Shown one piece after another: positions 1-8,159 of a stretch of DNA of 64,000 nt; positions within the stretch are counted from its first letter, which is position 1; the number at the start of each line of letters is the position of its first letter. The translations under genes were made by a program, and so were the position numbers. The notes beneath the pieces are model-generated. The model was not told where the DNA came from. It did no database searches and saw only the letters and a program-made list of their open reading frames with translations. The DNA comes from Janibacter alkaliphilus (lineage in GTDB: Bacteria > Actinomycetota > Actinomycetes > Actinomycetales > Dermatophilaceae), in NCBI RefSeq assembly GCF_013408565.1, contig NZ_JACBZX010000001.1:310001-374000 (forward strand), read 5' to 3'.

Positions 1-550
1 GTCGACGTCAAGAAGATCGGCAAGATCCCCGACGGCGGCGGATGGCGCGTCCACGGCAGAGCCGCGACCGAAGCAGCCAAGACCTGCCGGCCCCGCATCG
101 GCTACGACTACATCCACGCCATGGTCGACGACCACACCCGCCTGGCCTACTGCGAAGCCCTGCCCGACGAACAAGGCCCCACCTGTGCCGGGTTCATCCT
201 GCGCGCCGCGGCCTACTTCGCCGCGCACGGCATCACCCGCATCGAACGCGTCATCACCGACAACCACTGGTCCTACCGACGCTCACGCCACGTCCGCGAG
301 GCCCTGGCCACGCTCGACGCGCGCCACCTGTTCATCCGCCCCCACTGCCCCTGGCAGAACGGCAAGGTCGAACGGTTCAACCGCACCCTGGCCACCGAGT
401 GGGCCTACCACCAGCCCTACACCACCAACGACCAACGCACCGCAGCACTTGCACCCTGGCTCGAGCACTACAACACTCAACGCCGCCACAGCGCACTCGG
501 CGGACACCCACCCACCGACTGCCACCAACCTGATGGCCGAGTACACCTAG
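1..550 (+). pseudogene. IS481-family transposase, C-terminal part, frameshifted
   Basis: The frame is open from the left edge and encodes the DDE integrase core of an IS481-family transposase: Asp in VDDHTR, Asp in VITDN, Glu in NGKVERFNR, then the conserved ALGGHPP tail. The N-terminal helix-turn-helix part lies outside the window or is lost. Near position 520 the reading frame shifts: the expected ending NLMAEYT followed by TAG at 548-550 sits in the next frame, while the original frame runs on into unrelated residues up to 720. One extra base in the CACCCACCCACCGAC tract would explain this. The gene is probably inactive and marks the left border of the island. Confidence 0.8.
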
Positions 551-601
551 GTGTGAGGTCCAGGGACGTTGTTCAGGGCTCAGCGTGCTGGGGTGACGTG
601 C

Positions 602-662
602 GAAGGCCTCCTGTTGTGAAGTGGTGCTGTCAGAACAACCAGCTCTCATCCAGGAGGCCTTC
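602..662 (+). promoter_or_regulatory. Inverted repeat hiding the transposase ribosome-binding site
   Basis: GAAGGCCTCCTG at 602-613 and CAGGAGGCCTTC at 651-662 are exact inverted repeats of 12 bases. The second arm contains the AGGAGG ribosome-binding site directly before the ATG at 663. A transcript entering from outside would fold and hide this site, a known way for insertion sequences to block translation from read-through transcription. That role is inferred here from position. Confidence 0.55.
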
Positions 663-792
663 ATGGCTCACATTACCGGCGCGCTCTCACCGGGCGCGAG
701 GCTCAAGCTGGCCCGGCTGATCGTCGATCAGGGGTGGACGTGCACCGCGGCAGCGCAGCAGTTCATGATCAGTGCCCGCACGGCCAGCAAGT
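663..792 (+). pseudogene. IS481-family transposase, N-terminal fragment
   Basis: The ATG at 663 follows an AGGAGG ribosome-binding site and opens a typical IS481 N-terminal helix-turn-helix region (ARLKLARLIVDQGWTCTAA, then ARTASKW). The frame is cut after about 43 residues by the left inverted repeat of the IS3 element at 793. The remainder of the gene does not reappear beyond the right end of that element at 2110, so sequence was also lost. It may or may not belong to the same IS481 copy as the fragment at 1-550. Confidence 0.75.
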
Positions 793-817
793 GGGACTGC
801 TGCACGAATCGGTGACA
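793..817. repeat. Left terminal inverted repeat of IS3 element
   Basis: 25 bases that match 2086-2110 exactly in reverse complement. It begins GGGACTGCTGCACG and ends TGACA. Confidence 0.85.
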
Positions 818-852
818 TCTGATCTGTGGTGCCGAGGGGTGCCGCTGGAAGG

Positions 853-1155
853 ATGTGGATCGTGCCCAAGCCCTATCCGAAGGAGTTTCGCGACGATGTC
901 GTGCGGGTCGCGAGGAACCGTGAGCCGGGTGTCCGTCTCAAGCAGGTGGCTGCCGACTTCGGGATCAGCGAGTCGTGTCTGACGAACTGGCTCAAGCGGG
1001 CCGACGTCGAGGACGGCGTCAAGTCCGGGACCACCACCGCGCAGTCGGCGGCCGAGCGGGAGCTGCGCAAGCGGGTCCGACTGCTGGAGCAAGAGAACGA
1101 GGTCCTGCGCCGTGCTGCGGCGTATCTGTCGCAGGCCAACCTGCCGGGAAAATGA
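853..1155 (+). CDS. IS3-family transposase OrfA
   Basis: A 100-residue DNA-binding subunit: basic N-terminus PKPYPKEFRDDVVRVAR, helix-turn-helix around VAADFGISESCLTNWLK, and a C-terminal leucine zipper (RVRLLEQENEVLRRAAAYL). These are the standard OrfA parts. The ATG at 853 is preceded by GGAAGG; an upstream start at 826 would add nine atypical residues. The gene ends in GGAAAATGATG, so the orfB start overlaps the stop, and the A-run could also allow a -1 frameshift to make a fused OrfAB transposase, as known for this family. Confidence 0.85.
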   Translation: MWIVPKPYPKEFRDDVVRVARNREPGVRLKQVAADFGISESCLTNWLKRADVEDGVKSGTTTAQSAAERELRKRVRLLEQENEVLRRAAAYLSQANLPGK

Positions 1156-2078
1156 TGTACCCGCTCGTCCGCGAGCTGGCTTCCACCGACGCCCCGCTGC
1201 GGGTGCCGGTGGCGGTGACGTGCCGGGTGCTGAGTCTCGCTCGCCAGCCCTACTACCGCTGGCTCGCCGCGCCGGTCACCGACTCTGAGCTCAAGGAGGC
1301 CTACCGAGCGAACGCGTTGTTCGACGCCCACCGCGACGACCCCGAGTTTGGCTACCGGTTCCTGGGCGACGAGGCAGCCGAGGCCGGCGTGAGTATGGCG
1401 CAGCGGACCGCGTGGCGGATCTGCTCGACCAACGGCTGGTGGAGCGCGTTCGGCAAACCCAGGCGCGGCAAAGCCGGACAGACCGGGCCACCGGTCCACG
1501 ACGACCGGTGCGCGATCGTCGATCCCGACGGCCGGGTTCGGCACGAATTCACTGCGGGCGCCTCGAACAGGATGTGGCTCACCGACATCACCGAGCACTG
1601 GACCGGCGAGGGCAAGCTCTACCTCTGTGCCGTCAAGGACGCCTGCTCCAACCGGGTCGTGGGCTACTCGATCGACTCCAGAATGACATCGCGGCTCGCG
1701 GTCACCGCGCTCGAGTCCGCCGTCGCCAGACGACACGCTCAGGGCGCCGATGTCGCCGGCTGCATCGTCCACAGTGACCGCGGCAGTCAGTTCCGCAGCC
1801 GCAGATTCGTGCACGCCCTGAACCGCCACGATCTCGTCGGATCGATGGGCCGAGTCGGGGCCGCCGGCGACAACGCGGCCATGGAGAGCTTCTTCGCGCT
1901 GCTCCAGCGCAACGTCCTCGACCGCCGCTCCTGGGCCACCCGCCAAGACCTTCGGATCGCGATCGCGACCTGGATCGAGCGCACCTACCACCGCCGCCGC
2001 AGACAGGCCGCACTCGGACGATTGACCCCTGTCGAGTACGAGACCATCATGAACGCGTCAGCCACTCAGGCTGCCTGA
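1152..2078 (+). CDS. IS3-family transposase OrfB (DDE integrase core)
   Basis: A 308-residue catalytic subunit. The HTH_21-like stretch FDAHRDDPEFGYRFLGDE comes first, then the rve domain with Asp in WLTDITEHWTGEG, Asp in IVHSDRGSQF and Glu in DNAAMESFF, and the closing YHRRRRQAALGRLTPVEYE. All three acidic catalytic residues are present and the length is normal, so the enzyme may be active. It is in the -1 frame relative to orfA and overlaps it by 4 bases. It closely resembles the orfB at 19471-20343. Confidence 0.88.
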   Translation: MMYPLVRELASTDAPLRVPVAVTCRVLSLARQPYYRWLAAPVTDSELKEAYRANALFDAHRDDPEFGYRFLGDEAAEAGVSMAQRTAWRICSTNGWWSAFGKPRRGKAGQTGPPVHDDRCAIVDPDGRVRHEFTAGASNRMWLTDITEHWTGEGKLYLCAVKDACSNRVVGYSIDSRMTSRLAVTALESAVARRHAQGADVAGCIVHSDRGSQFRSRRFVHALNRHDLVGSMGRVGAAGDNAAMESFFALLQRNVLDRRSWATRQDLRIAIATWIERTYHRRRRQAALGRLTPVEYETIMNASATQAA

Positions 2079-2085
2079 CCCAACC

Positions 2086-2110
2086 TGTCACCGATTCGTG
2101 CAGCAGTCCC
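2086..2110. repeat. Right terminal inverted repeat of IS3 element
   Basis: 25 bases, exact reverse complement of 793-817, ending CAGCAGTCCC at the outer edge. Confidence 0.85.
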
Positions 2111-2459
2111 TTCCTTTATCTGCCGGGATGACGTCTGGGCCAAGTTGGCCGCGATGGAGGAGTACGCGCTCACGAAGCTCGGCGACGACCCCTCTGCAAC
2201 GTGCAGGTAGAGACGTGCGGGGTCGAGACTCCCTCCGTGGAAGCTGCATGTGAGGCATGGCACGAGCATGGGACCCCCTAGAGCGCAGTCACTGCTTCCA
2301 CTCACACCGAACCGCTACGTTCAACGTCGCACTTGATGCCGCATCCTTAGACAAGTACGACGTCCCGATCCGCAGCAACAAACAGCAAGTTGTCTGCCAC
2401 TTGCTGCATCAGGAGCGCTCTCCAGATGCTAAGCCCCCAAGCACTTCAGGAACGCGACA
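2111..2459. other. Non-coding stretch with gene relics
   Basis: This is the space between the IS3 element and the end of the nuo-like operon. No convincing intact gene is seen. A short open stretch just after the IS (about 2110-2209, plus strand) reads like a real protein fragment (DDVWAKLAAMEEYALTKLG) that ends at a TAG; its family is not recognised. The remainder is visibly less GC-rich than the neighbours. Confidence 0.4.
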
Positions 2460-3890
2460 CTAGAGCAGCAACGGCCCCTCTAGAGCCGTCCACAGGGTGC
2501 CGGCAACGATCCCGAGGGCCAGGCTCGCGGTGGCGGCGACACCGGCGGTGGCGGCAGCCCAGGCGTCCCCGCCCGTGCGGCGACGGGTCGCGGATTCCTG
2601 GGTGGGGCGGGCGAAGACGGGACCGAACCAGCGGAGGTAGTAGAAGAGGCTGAGCAGGCTGTTGAGCATCACGAGCAGGGCCAGCCAGCTGTGTCCACCG
2701 TCCCAAGCGGCGGTGGCGGTGGTGAGCTTGCCGACGAACACGGCCGTCGGTGGGGTGCCCACTAGGCCGAGCAGTGCGACGAGCAGGGCGAGTGCGAGCC
2801 CGGGGCGTTCGTGGACCAGCCCGCGGTAGGCGGTCAGGTCTCGGCGCTCGGGAAGGGCCGCGGTGACCGCGAAGGCGGCCACGTTGGTCAGGGCGTAGGC
2901 GGCGAGATAGAACAGCAGTGAGGGCAGGGCGAGGTCACTACGGCCGGCGGCGGCCACAGGAACGAGGAGGAACCCGACCTGGGCCACGGTCGACCAGCCC
3001 AGCAGCCGGCGGGGATCACGCTGCCAGTAGGCGGCGAGGTTGCCCAGGAACATCGAGGCCGTGGCCAGGGCTGCCGTGACGATCAACCATGTCTCGTTCC
3101 CGGCAGAGATCGTGGCCACGAACCGGTAGATGGCCACCAGCGCTCCAATCTTGGGCACGGTGGTCAGGAAGGTCGCGGCGGTGACACCGGCACCTTGGGC
3201 GGCGTCGGGCACCCAGAAGTGGACGGGCACCCCGCCGGCCTTGAAGAGCAACCCGACGAGCACACACAACACGCCTGCGCCCACGGCTGCGCCCGGCGCC
3301 CCAGGCAGTTCCTCCTTGAGCCGGGCGTAGTCGGTGGCGCCGGTCAGGGCGTAGAGCACGGTGACCCCGAGCATGAGCAGGATGCCCGAGAGGGCCCCCA
3401 TGAGGTAGGTCTTCAAGGCCGCCTCGGCCCCGGTGCGCCCGCCGGTGAGTCCCACGATCCCGTACAAGGGAATGCTGGCGAGGAGGAATCCGACGATGAG
3501 CACGAGCAGATCGGTGGTTCCGGCCAGGACCATGACCCCCGTGGTGGCGAAGAGCAGCAGTGCGTAGGTGTCGGACTCGCGGGCTGAACCAGCGATCTCC
3601 CCGGAGGCCACGCCCAAGATCAGCAGGGTGGTCAGTGCGGCGATCACCCGGGCGGCGCCGGTGGCGGTGTCCACGGCAAAGGTTCCGGAGAACGCGGTCT
3701 GAGCGGGCCCGGCCATGGCCAGGACCGCTGCGGTCGCGGCGCCCAGCAGCGCGAGGGCGGCCACGGCGCGGGCGATCCACTGACGGTCTCGGGGGAGGAA
3801 TGACCCGCCCAGCAGGACGATGAGGCCACCGATGAAGGTGGTGATCTCTGGTAGTAGCAGTGCCGGTTGCATCTGCATCGAGCCGTCCAT
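2460..3890 (-). CDS. nuoN: NADH-quinone oxidoreductase subunit N-like (antiporter-like subunit)
   Basis: A 476-residue polytopic membrane protein of the proton-antiporter family (proton_antipo_M), the last gene of the complex-I-like operon. Family signatures include LFKAGGVPVHFWVPDAAQGAG (Lys218), TTVPKIGAL (Lys248), SLLFYLAAYALTNVAAF and VFVGKLTTA. The TM5 glutamate of the usual E-L-x-S-L-x-L-Y signature is replaced: the aligned stretch reads LLASIPLY with Leu136 in its place. Loss of that residue would be expected to impair proton coupling in classical NuoN. The start is 3 bases after the nuoM stop; Met5 and Met7 are alternative starts. Confidence 0.85.
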   Translation of the reverse strand: MDGSMQMQPALLLPEITTFIGGLIVLLGGSFLPRDRQWIARAVAALALLGAATAAVLAMAGPAQTAFSGTFAVDTATGAARVIAALTTLLILGVASGEIAGSARESDTYALLLFATTGVMVLAGTTDLLVLIVGFLLASIPLYGIVGLTGGRTGAEAALKTYLMGALSGILLMLGVTVLYALTGATDYARLKEELPGAPGAAVGAGVLCVLVGLLFKAGGVPVHFWVPDAAQGAGVTAATFLTTVPKIGALVAIYRFVATISAGNETWLIVTAALATASMFLGNLAAYWQRDPRRLLGWSTVAQVGFLLVPVAAAGRSDLALPSLLFYLAAYALTNVAAFAVTAALPERRDLTAYRGLVHERPGLALALLVALLGLVGTPPTAVFVGKLTTATAAWDGGHSWLALLVMLNSLLSLFYYLRWFGPVFARPTQESATRRRTGGDAWAAATAGVAATASLALGIVAGTLWTALEGPLLL

Positions 3891-3893
3891 CCG

Positions 3894-5390
3894 CTATCTC
3901 CCGACGAGGTCGACGAGGGCGGCGGAGGCCGGCTCGATCACCCCGAGCAGCACCTGGGGCAACACCCCGATGAGCAGCGACAGGGCCAGCAATGGACCGA
4001 TCGACCACAGCTCCCGGCCGTGTAGGTCTGCAAATCCGGGCGATTGGCCCTGCGTGGGGCCGGTGAAGACTCGCTGCAGCGCTAGCAGGAACAAGGCGGC
4101 GGTGACCAAGATGCCCGGCAGAGCGATCGCGGTGACCGGGGCGACTGCGACGCTGCCGGCAAAGATCTGGAACTCAGCGATGAACCCGGACAATCCGGGC
4201 AGGCCCAGCGAGGCGAACGCCGCCACCGCGAACAGCGTCGCGTAGCGCGGTGCAGGCTTGGCCAGACCGCCGTAGGAACCCAAGTCGTAGGTGCCGGCGC
4301 GGGTGTGCATCACCCCGGCCAGGAGGAAGAGCGCGGCGGTGATCAGCCCATGGCTGACCATCTGCACGACCGCGCCGGTGACTGCCACCGAACGGGCTTG
4401 GGCGGAGTTGTCGACGACGAGGCCGACCGCACCCAGGGCGAGGACGATGTAGCCCATGTGGTTCACGGAGGTGTAGGCGATCATCCGTTTGAGGTTGGTC
4501 TGGGCCAGTGCCACGAACGCTCCGTACAGGACGGAGACGATGCCGATCACCACGATCGCCCAGGCCCATGCGCGCCAGGCCTCGGGCAGGATCGGCATGG
4601 CGATGCGCACGAAGCCGTAGGTCCCCATCTTCAGCAGCACGCCTGCCAGCACGGCCGAGCCGGTGGCCGGTGCGTCGGTGTGGGCTGGGGGCAGCCAGGT
4701 GTGGAACGGCACGGTGGGGGTCTTCACGGCCAGACCCACGAGGATCGCCGCGAGCACCAGCCCTCCGGCCAGCGGGTTGTCCTCCAAGGGCGCGGCCGCG
4801 ACGAGCTCGGGGATGTCGAAGGTGTGCGGATCCGAGGCCACGTACAGCCCGATGAATCCCAGCAGCAGGGCGAGAGATCCCAGGAACGTGTAGAGGAAGA
4901 ACTTCAGCGCGGATCGGGCGGCGTTCCCGTGGCCCCAGCCGGCGATCACGAAGTACATGCCCACGATGGACAGATCGAAGAACACGAAGAACAAGATGAG
5001 GTCGGCGGCCACGAACACCCCGAGACTCACGCCCTGCAGGAACAGGAACAGTGCCGTCTGCGCGCGGGGCCGTTCCCAGTCGCGAAGGGCGTAGACGGCA
5101 CAGGCGAAGAAGACGACCGCCGTCATGGCCACCAGCGGCAACGACAGCCCGTCCACGCCAACGTGGTAGCTACTGCCGACCCCCGGGATCCACGGCACCT
5201 GCTCCTCGAAGGCCAACCCATTCGATCCGGGGTCTTCGTAGCCGGCCCAGAGCACGCCGACGAGTACCAGTTCCACGGCGCTTACCGCGACCCACACCCA
5301 CCGAGCGGCTGCGGCGCCGAGCGTGGGAACCGCAGCCACGACCGCGGCGACGACCAAGGGAAGGAAGACGATCAGACTCAGCATGCTCAA
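3894..5390 (-). CDS. nuoM: NADH-quinone oxidoreductase subunit M-like (antiporter-like subunit)
   Basis: A 498-residue membrane protein with about 14 helices and the NuoM signature VKTPTVPFHTWLPPAHTDAP (Lys223), then LLKMGTYGF (Lys254) and YTSVNHMGYIVLALG. The key acidic residue of TM5 is Asp139 in FFVFFDLSIVGMYF rather than the usual Glu, a conservative change. In complex I this subunit forms one of three proton half-channel pairs. It overlaps the nuoL stop by 4 bases (ATGA), indicating tight translational coupling within the operon. Confidence 0.9.
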   Translation of the reverse strand: MSMLSLIVFLPLVVAAVVAAVPTLGAAAARWVWVAVSAVELVLVGVLWAGYEDPGSNGLAFEEQVPWIPGVGSSYHVGVDGLSLPLVAMTAVVFFACAVYALRDWERPRAQTALFLFLQGVSLGVFVAADLILFFVFFDLSIVGMYFVIAGWGHGNAARSALKFFLYTFLGSLALLLGFIGLYVASDPHTFDIPELVAAAPLEDNPLAGGLVLAAILVGLAVKTPTVPFHTWLPPAHTDAPATGSAVLAGVLLKMGTYGFVRIAMPILPEAWRAWAWAIVVIGIVSVLYGAFVALAQTNLKRMIAYTSVNHMGYIVLALGAVGLVVDNSAQARSVAVTGAVVQMVSHGLITAALFLLAGVMHTRAGTYDLGSYGGLAKPAPRYATLFAVAAFASLGLPGLSGFIAEFQIFAGSVAVAPVTAIALPGILVTAALFLLALQRVFTGPTQGQSPGFADLHGRELWSIGPLLALSLLIGVLPQVLLGVIEPASAALVDLVGR

Positions 5391-7297
5391 CCCATCACGG
5401 AGTAGACGGACCAGACCACGGCGCCTGCGGCGAGGACGGCGACGGTCTGAAGGAAGTACTGGTGGATGGCCCCTGTCTGCGGGGCCCGTGCCAAGTGTCC
5501 GAGGCGGCGGACCCGTCCGGCGACGGATGCAACGGCCCGGTCCACCACGACGTCATCGACACGCGCGGCGACCCGCGCCAGCACAAGGGCTGCCCCAGCC
5601 AGGGCATTTACAACCCTGTCCACCACGAGGTCATCGACGCGCGCGGCGACCCGCGCCAGCACAAGGGCCGTCCCAGCCAGAGCATTCACGGCCCTGTCCA
5701 GGACGTGGTCGTCGAACCGCGCCAGAGTGCGTGCCAAGGTCAAGGACGGACGCACGACGACTCCCTGCGCAGCCGCTTCCAGCCCCAACCACCCGAGCGC
5801 CCATCTCGGCGCAGGGGCACGCAGCCGCAGCATCAGCAGCACCACGACCACCGCGATCACGGCAGAGACGGCCAGTTCGACAGTTGGGACCTCACCGTGA
5901 CCGCCCACTGCGTCGGCGAGCAGGCCACCGATCGGAGGCAGAGCGAGCACACCCAGGACGGCCGCACCAAGGGCGAGCATGACCAGCGGCGCCTGCTCCC
6001 AGGCGCTCACCTCATTGGCGCCGTCAACCCGGACTCCCGCGTGAGAGTCGCGCCGCCAGATCGCCCACAGTGCCTTGCCGGCATAGGCGGCCGACAATGC
6101 CGCGGCCAGTAACCCTGCGGCGTAGAGCCACGGGGATGTCTCGAGCGCAGCGGTGAGCACGGCCTCCTTGGTCGCCCACAAGGACAGCGGCGCGACCCCG
6201 GCCAAGGCCAACGCCGCCACGCTCGCGGCCACACCCACGACCGGCCACCGACGGGCGACACCCCGTAGTTTCGTGAACTCCTCGGTGCCCAGTGCCGTCA
6301 GCCACGCACCCGCGGCCAGGAACAGCAGAGCTTTGACCCAGGCGTGCGCCACCAGGTGGGCGGCGCCGCCGCTGACTGTGCCCACGCCGGCGGCGAGCAC
6401 CACGAAGCCCAGCTGGGCGGCCGTGGAGGCGGCCAACAGCTGCTTGAGCTCCCGCTGCGCCAACGCCACGATCCCCATGAGCACCGCCGTGGACACGCCG
6501 ACCCACGCAGTGAGCGGCCCGGCCCAGGCGGTCGAGGCCAGCAGGGGCTCCACGCGCAACAGCAGGTATCCGCCCATCGCGACCATCGCTGCGGAGTGCA
6601 GCAGCGCGCTGACTGGGCTGGGTCCTTTCATCGCTCCGGAGAGCCAGAAGGAAAAGGGCAGCTGCGCTGCCTTGCCCAATGCCGCCACCACGATCCCGGC
6701 GGCGGCGACGTGGCGCCACGATCCCTGCGCGGCCGGGAGGTCGGCCAAGGCCATCCCCGTCCCTCCGGCCAAGGCAGCGCCCGCAGCGACGTAGAGGCCC
6801 AGGTCGGCCGTGCGGGTCGTGACGAACGCAGTGAGGCCTGCTGAGACGCGGTCAACATCTCGCCACCAGAAGCCGATCAGGGCGTAGGAAGTCGCGCCCA
6901 TCACCTCCCAGGCGAACAGCAGTGCCGGGATGCTGGCGGCGGTCGCAGTGACCAGGGCGGCCGCCGAGAAGATGAGCATCAGCCCGTGGAAGCGACCCTG
7001 GGACTCTCGAATGTTCCCGGCCGAGAAGACGAGGACGAAGAAGGTGACTGTGGTGATCATCGGCACGATCAGCGCGGCGAGAGCGTCGACGTCCAGCGCG
7101 AAGTCAGCGCCCACGATGAAGGGGTACGACACGGCCGGGCGAGTCAGCGCAGTGCCGAGCGCCAGGGCAGTCGCGAGCCCTGAGGTCACCAGAGCAATCG
7201 GTGCCGCGGCGCGGTGCGGGCGCAGAAGGGCGAGTGCACCGCCAACGGTGGCTGGGAGCACCACCATGGCCACGAGTGCGGTCTGGGCGCCGGTCAT
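5387..7297 (-). CDS. nuoL: NADH-quinone oxidoreductase subunit L-like (distal antiporter-like subunit)
   Basis: A 636-residue protein of the NuoL/MrpA type. Glu131 in LLFAWEVMGATSYALIGFWW and Lys209 in LGKAAQLPFSFWLSGAMKGP are the expected proton-path residues, followed by VSALLHSAAMVAMGGYLLLR and HAWVKALLFLAAGAW; a Lys is present in LWATKEAVL. The C-terminal region (about residues 520-590) is not the normal NuoL lateral helix sequence but about two and a half copies of a 26-residue amphipathic unit (DRAVNALAGTALVLARVAARVDD), followed by a final membrane segment. The gene overlaps nuoK by 4 bases. Confidence 0.88.
   Translation of the reverse strand: MTGAQTALVAMVVLPATVGGALALLRPHRAAAPIALVTSGLATALALGTALTRPAVSYPFIVGADFALDVDALAALIVPMITTVTFFVLVFSAGNIRESQGRFHGLMLIFSAAALVTATAASIPALLFAWEVMGATSYALIGFWWRDVDRVSAGLTAFVTTRTADLGLYVAAGAALAGGTGMALADLPAAQGSWRHVAAAGIVVAALGKAAQLPFSFWLSGAMKGPSPVSALLHSAAMVAMGGYLLLRVEPLLASTAWAGPLTAWVGVSTAVLMGIVALAQRELKQLLAASTAAQLGFVVLAAGVGTVSGGAAHLVAHAWVKALLFLAAGAWLTALGTEEFTKLRGVARRWPVVGVAASVAALALAGVAPLSLWATKEAVLTAALETSPWLYAAGLLAAALSAAYAGKALWAIWRRDSHAGVRVDGANEVSAWEQAPLVMLALGAAVLGVLALPPIGGLLADAVGGHGEVPTVELAVSAVIAVVVVLLMLRLRAPAPRWALGWLGLEAAAQGVVVRPSLTLARTLARFDDHVLDRAVNALAGTALVLARVAARVDDLVVDRVVNALAGAALVLARVAARVDDVVVDRAVASVAGRVRRLGHLARAPQTGAIHQYFLQTVAVLAAGAVVWSVYSVMG
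5541..5740. repeat. 78-bp tandem repeat inside nuoL
   Basis: Units begin at 5541, 5619 and 5697 (TCCACCAC or TCCAGGAC), a period of exactly 78 bases or 26 codons; the third is partial. The first two units are nearly identical, implying recent duplication. They encode the amphipathic helix repeat near the NuoL C-terminus. Confidence 0.8.
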
Positions 7298-7596
7298 CGG
7301 GACAGTTCCTGGGCCATGTCGGTCATGTCCGTCTGCTGCCGGCGATGCAGCAGCGTGGCCACGGCGAAGCCCATGGCCATTTCCACCGTCATCGCGGCCA
7401 GCACCACCAGCAGCAGGACCTGCCCGGAAGGGTCCGGGGCGAGGAAGAACCAGAATCCTGCGGCAGCCAGGAGCACTCCGTTGATCATCAGCTCAAGCCC
7501 CATCATCACCATCACGACGACCTGCTGGGACAGGGCACCATAAAGACCTACCGCGAACAGTGCGGCAGCCACCACGAGCACGGCTTCGAGGGTCAT
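7294..7596 (-). CDS. nuoK: NADH-quinone oxidoreductase subunit K-like
   Basis: A 100-residue protein with three membrane helices, the normal NuoK size. Both conserved membrane glutamates are present: Glu35 in MMGLELMINGVLL and Glu72 in MTVEMAMGFAVATLLHR. In complex I these sit on the proton path between the quinone site and the antiporter-like subunits. The gene overlaps nuoJ upstream and nuoL downstream by 4 bases each. Confidence 0.9.
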   Translation of the reverse strand: MTLEAVLVVAAALFAVGLYGALSQQVVVMVMMGLELMINGVLLAAAGFWFFLAPDPSGQVLLLVVLAAMTVEMAMGFAVATLLHRRQQTDMTDMAQELSR

Positions 7597-8156
7597 CGGC
7601 CCGCATTTCCCCGTTGTGGGCCCTCGGCCGGGCGACGCTGCAGATCATCGCCGAACCGGTCATAGCGGGTGCGGTGGGCAGCCAGGACCACCCCGGCCAC
7701 GATCGTTGCGACCATGACCGGCCCCAGCACGGCCATGACCAGCATCTTCTCGCCCATGATCTCCAGACCGAGGGCGCGAGTCAGGTCGTCGGGGGCGGCG
7801 CCGCGGCGCTGCGGCCAAGGGATGAGCAGGGCACCACCGGCCAGCAGCACGAAGGCCCCGACCGATGCGCCGATCGCCGTCTTCTTTCCGTGGGTCATGT
7901 CCATGGGCATCAGCGCCGGATTCATGCCCATGAACATCACCATGTAGATGGCCATCACAGCCATCTCCATCACCATCATCAGGATCGTGATCAGCCCGAG
8001 GTAGCCCTGTTGCAGCAGGAGGATCTGTATGCCCACGGCGATGAACGAGAGGGCCAGTGCGTACGTGGCTCGAGCCATGGAGTCCACCACGAACACGGCG
8101 ACGCCCGAGGCCACAGCCGCTACGGCCAGCGTCCAGAACGCGACTCCGGTCAGCAC
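7593..8156 (-). CDS. nuoJ: NADH-quinone oxidoreductase subunit J-like, methionine-rich
   Basis: A 187-residue protein with five predicted membrane helices, placed as nuoJ by order and topology. The region corresponding to the conserved third helix (normally a YVGAI-type motif) is highly unusual: residues 60-87 contain 12 methionines (ILMMVMEMAVMAIYM, then MFMGMNPALMPMDMTHG). Met-rich membrane segments are known from copper transporters, so a metal role is possible but unproven. The family assignment is less direct than for K, L, M and N because sequence similarity to standard NuoJ is weak. Confidence 0.75.
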   Translation of the reverse strand: MLTGVAFWTLAVAAVASGVAVFVVDSMARATYALALSFIAVGIQILLLQQGYLGLITILMMVMEMAVMAIYMVMFMGMNPALMPMDMTHGKKTAIGASVGAFVLLAGGALLIPWPQRRGAAPDDLTRALGLEIMGEKMLVMAVLGPVMVATIVAGVVLAAHRTRYDRFGDDLQRRPAEGPQRGNAGR

Positions 8157-8159
8157 GGT

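Larger units (their letters stand above)
793..2110 (+). mobile_element. IS3-family insertion sequence (left copy)
   Basis: A complete-looking element of 1318 bp with two overlapping genes (853-1155 and 1152-2078) and 25-bp perfect terminal inverted repeats at 793-817 and 2086-2110, both starting GGGACTGCTG from the outside. Length, orfA/orfB layout and the DDE motif are typical of IS3. The three bases on either side (AGT on the left, TTC on the right) are not a direct repeat, so no target duplication is visible. That fits an element whose flank has been deleted or rearranged. The right copy at 19108-20384 has the same outer 10 bases. Confidence 0.85.

Noticed and set aside
2257..2653. Short plus-strand open frames after the left IS3 element
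   Set aside because: No ribosome-binding site, no domain and overlap with the nuoN end; better read as relics or chance.
3016..4008. Arg-rich minus-strand open frame within nuoM/nuoN
   Set aside because: An overlapping shadow frame with Arg/His/Gly bias; both real genes carry family signatures.
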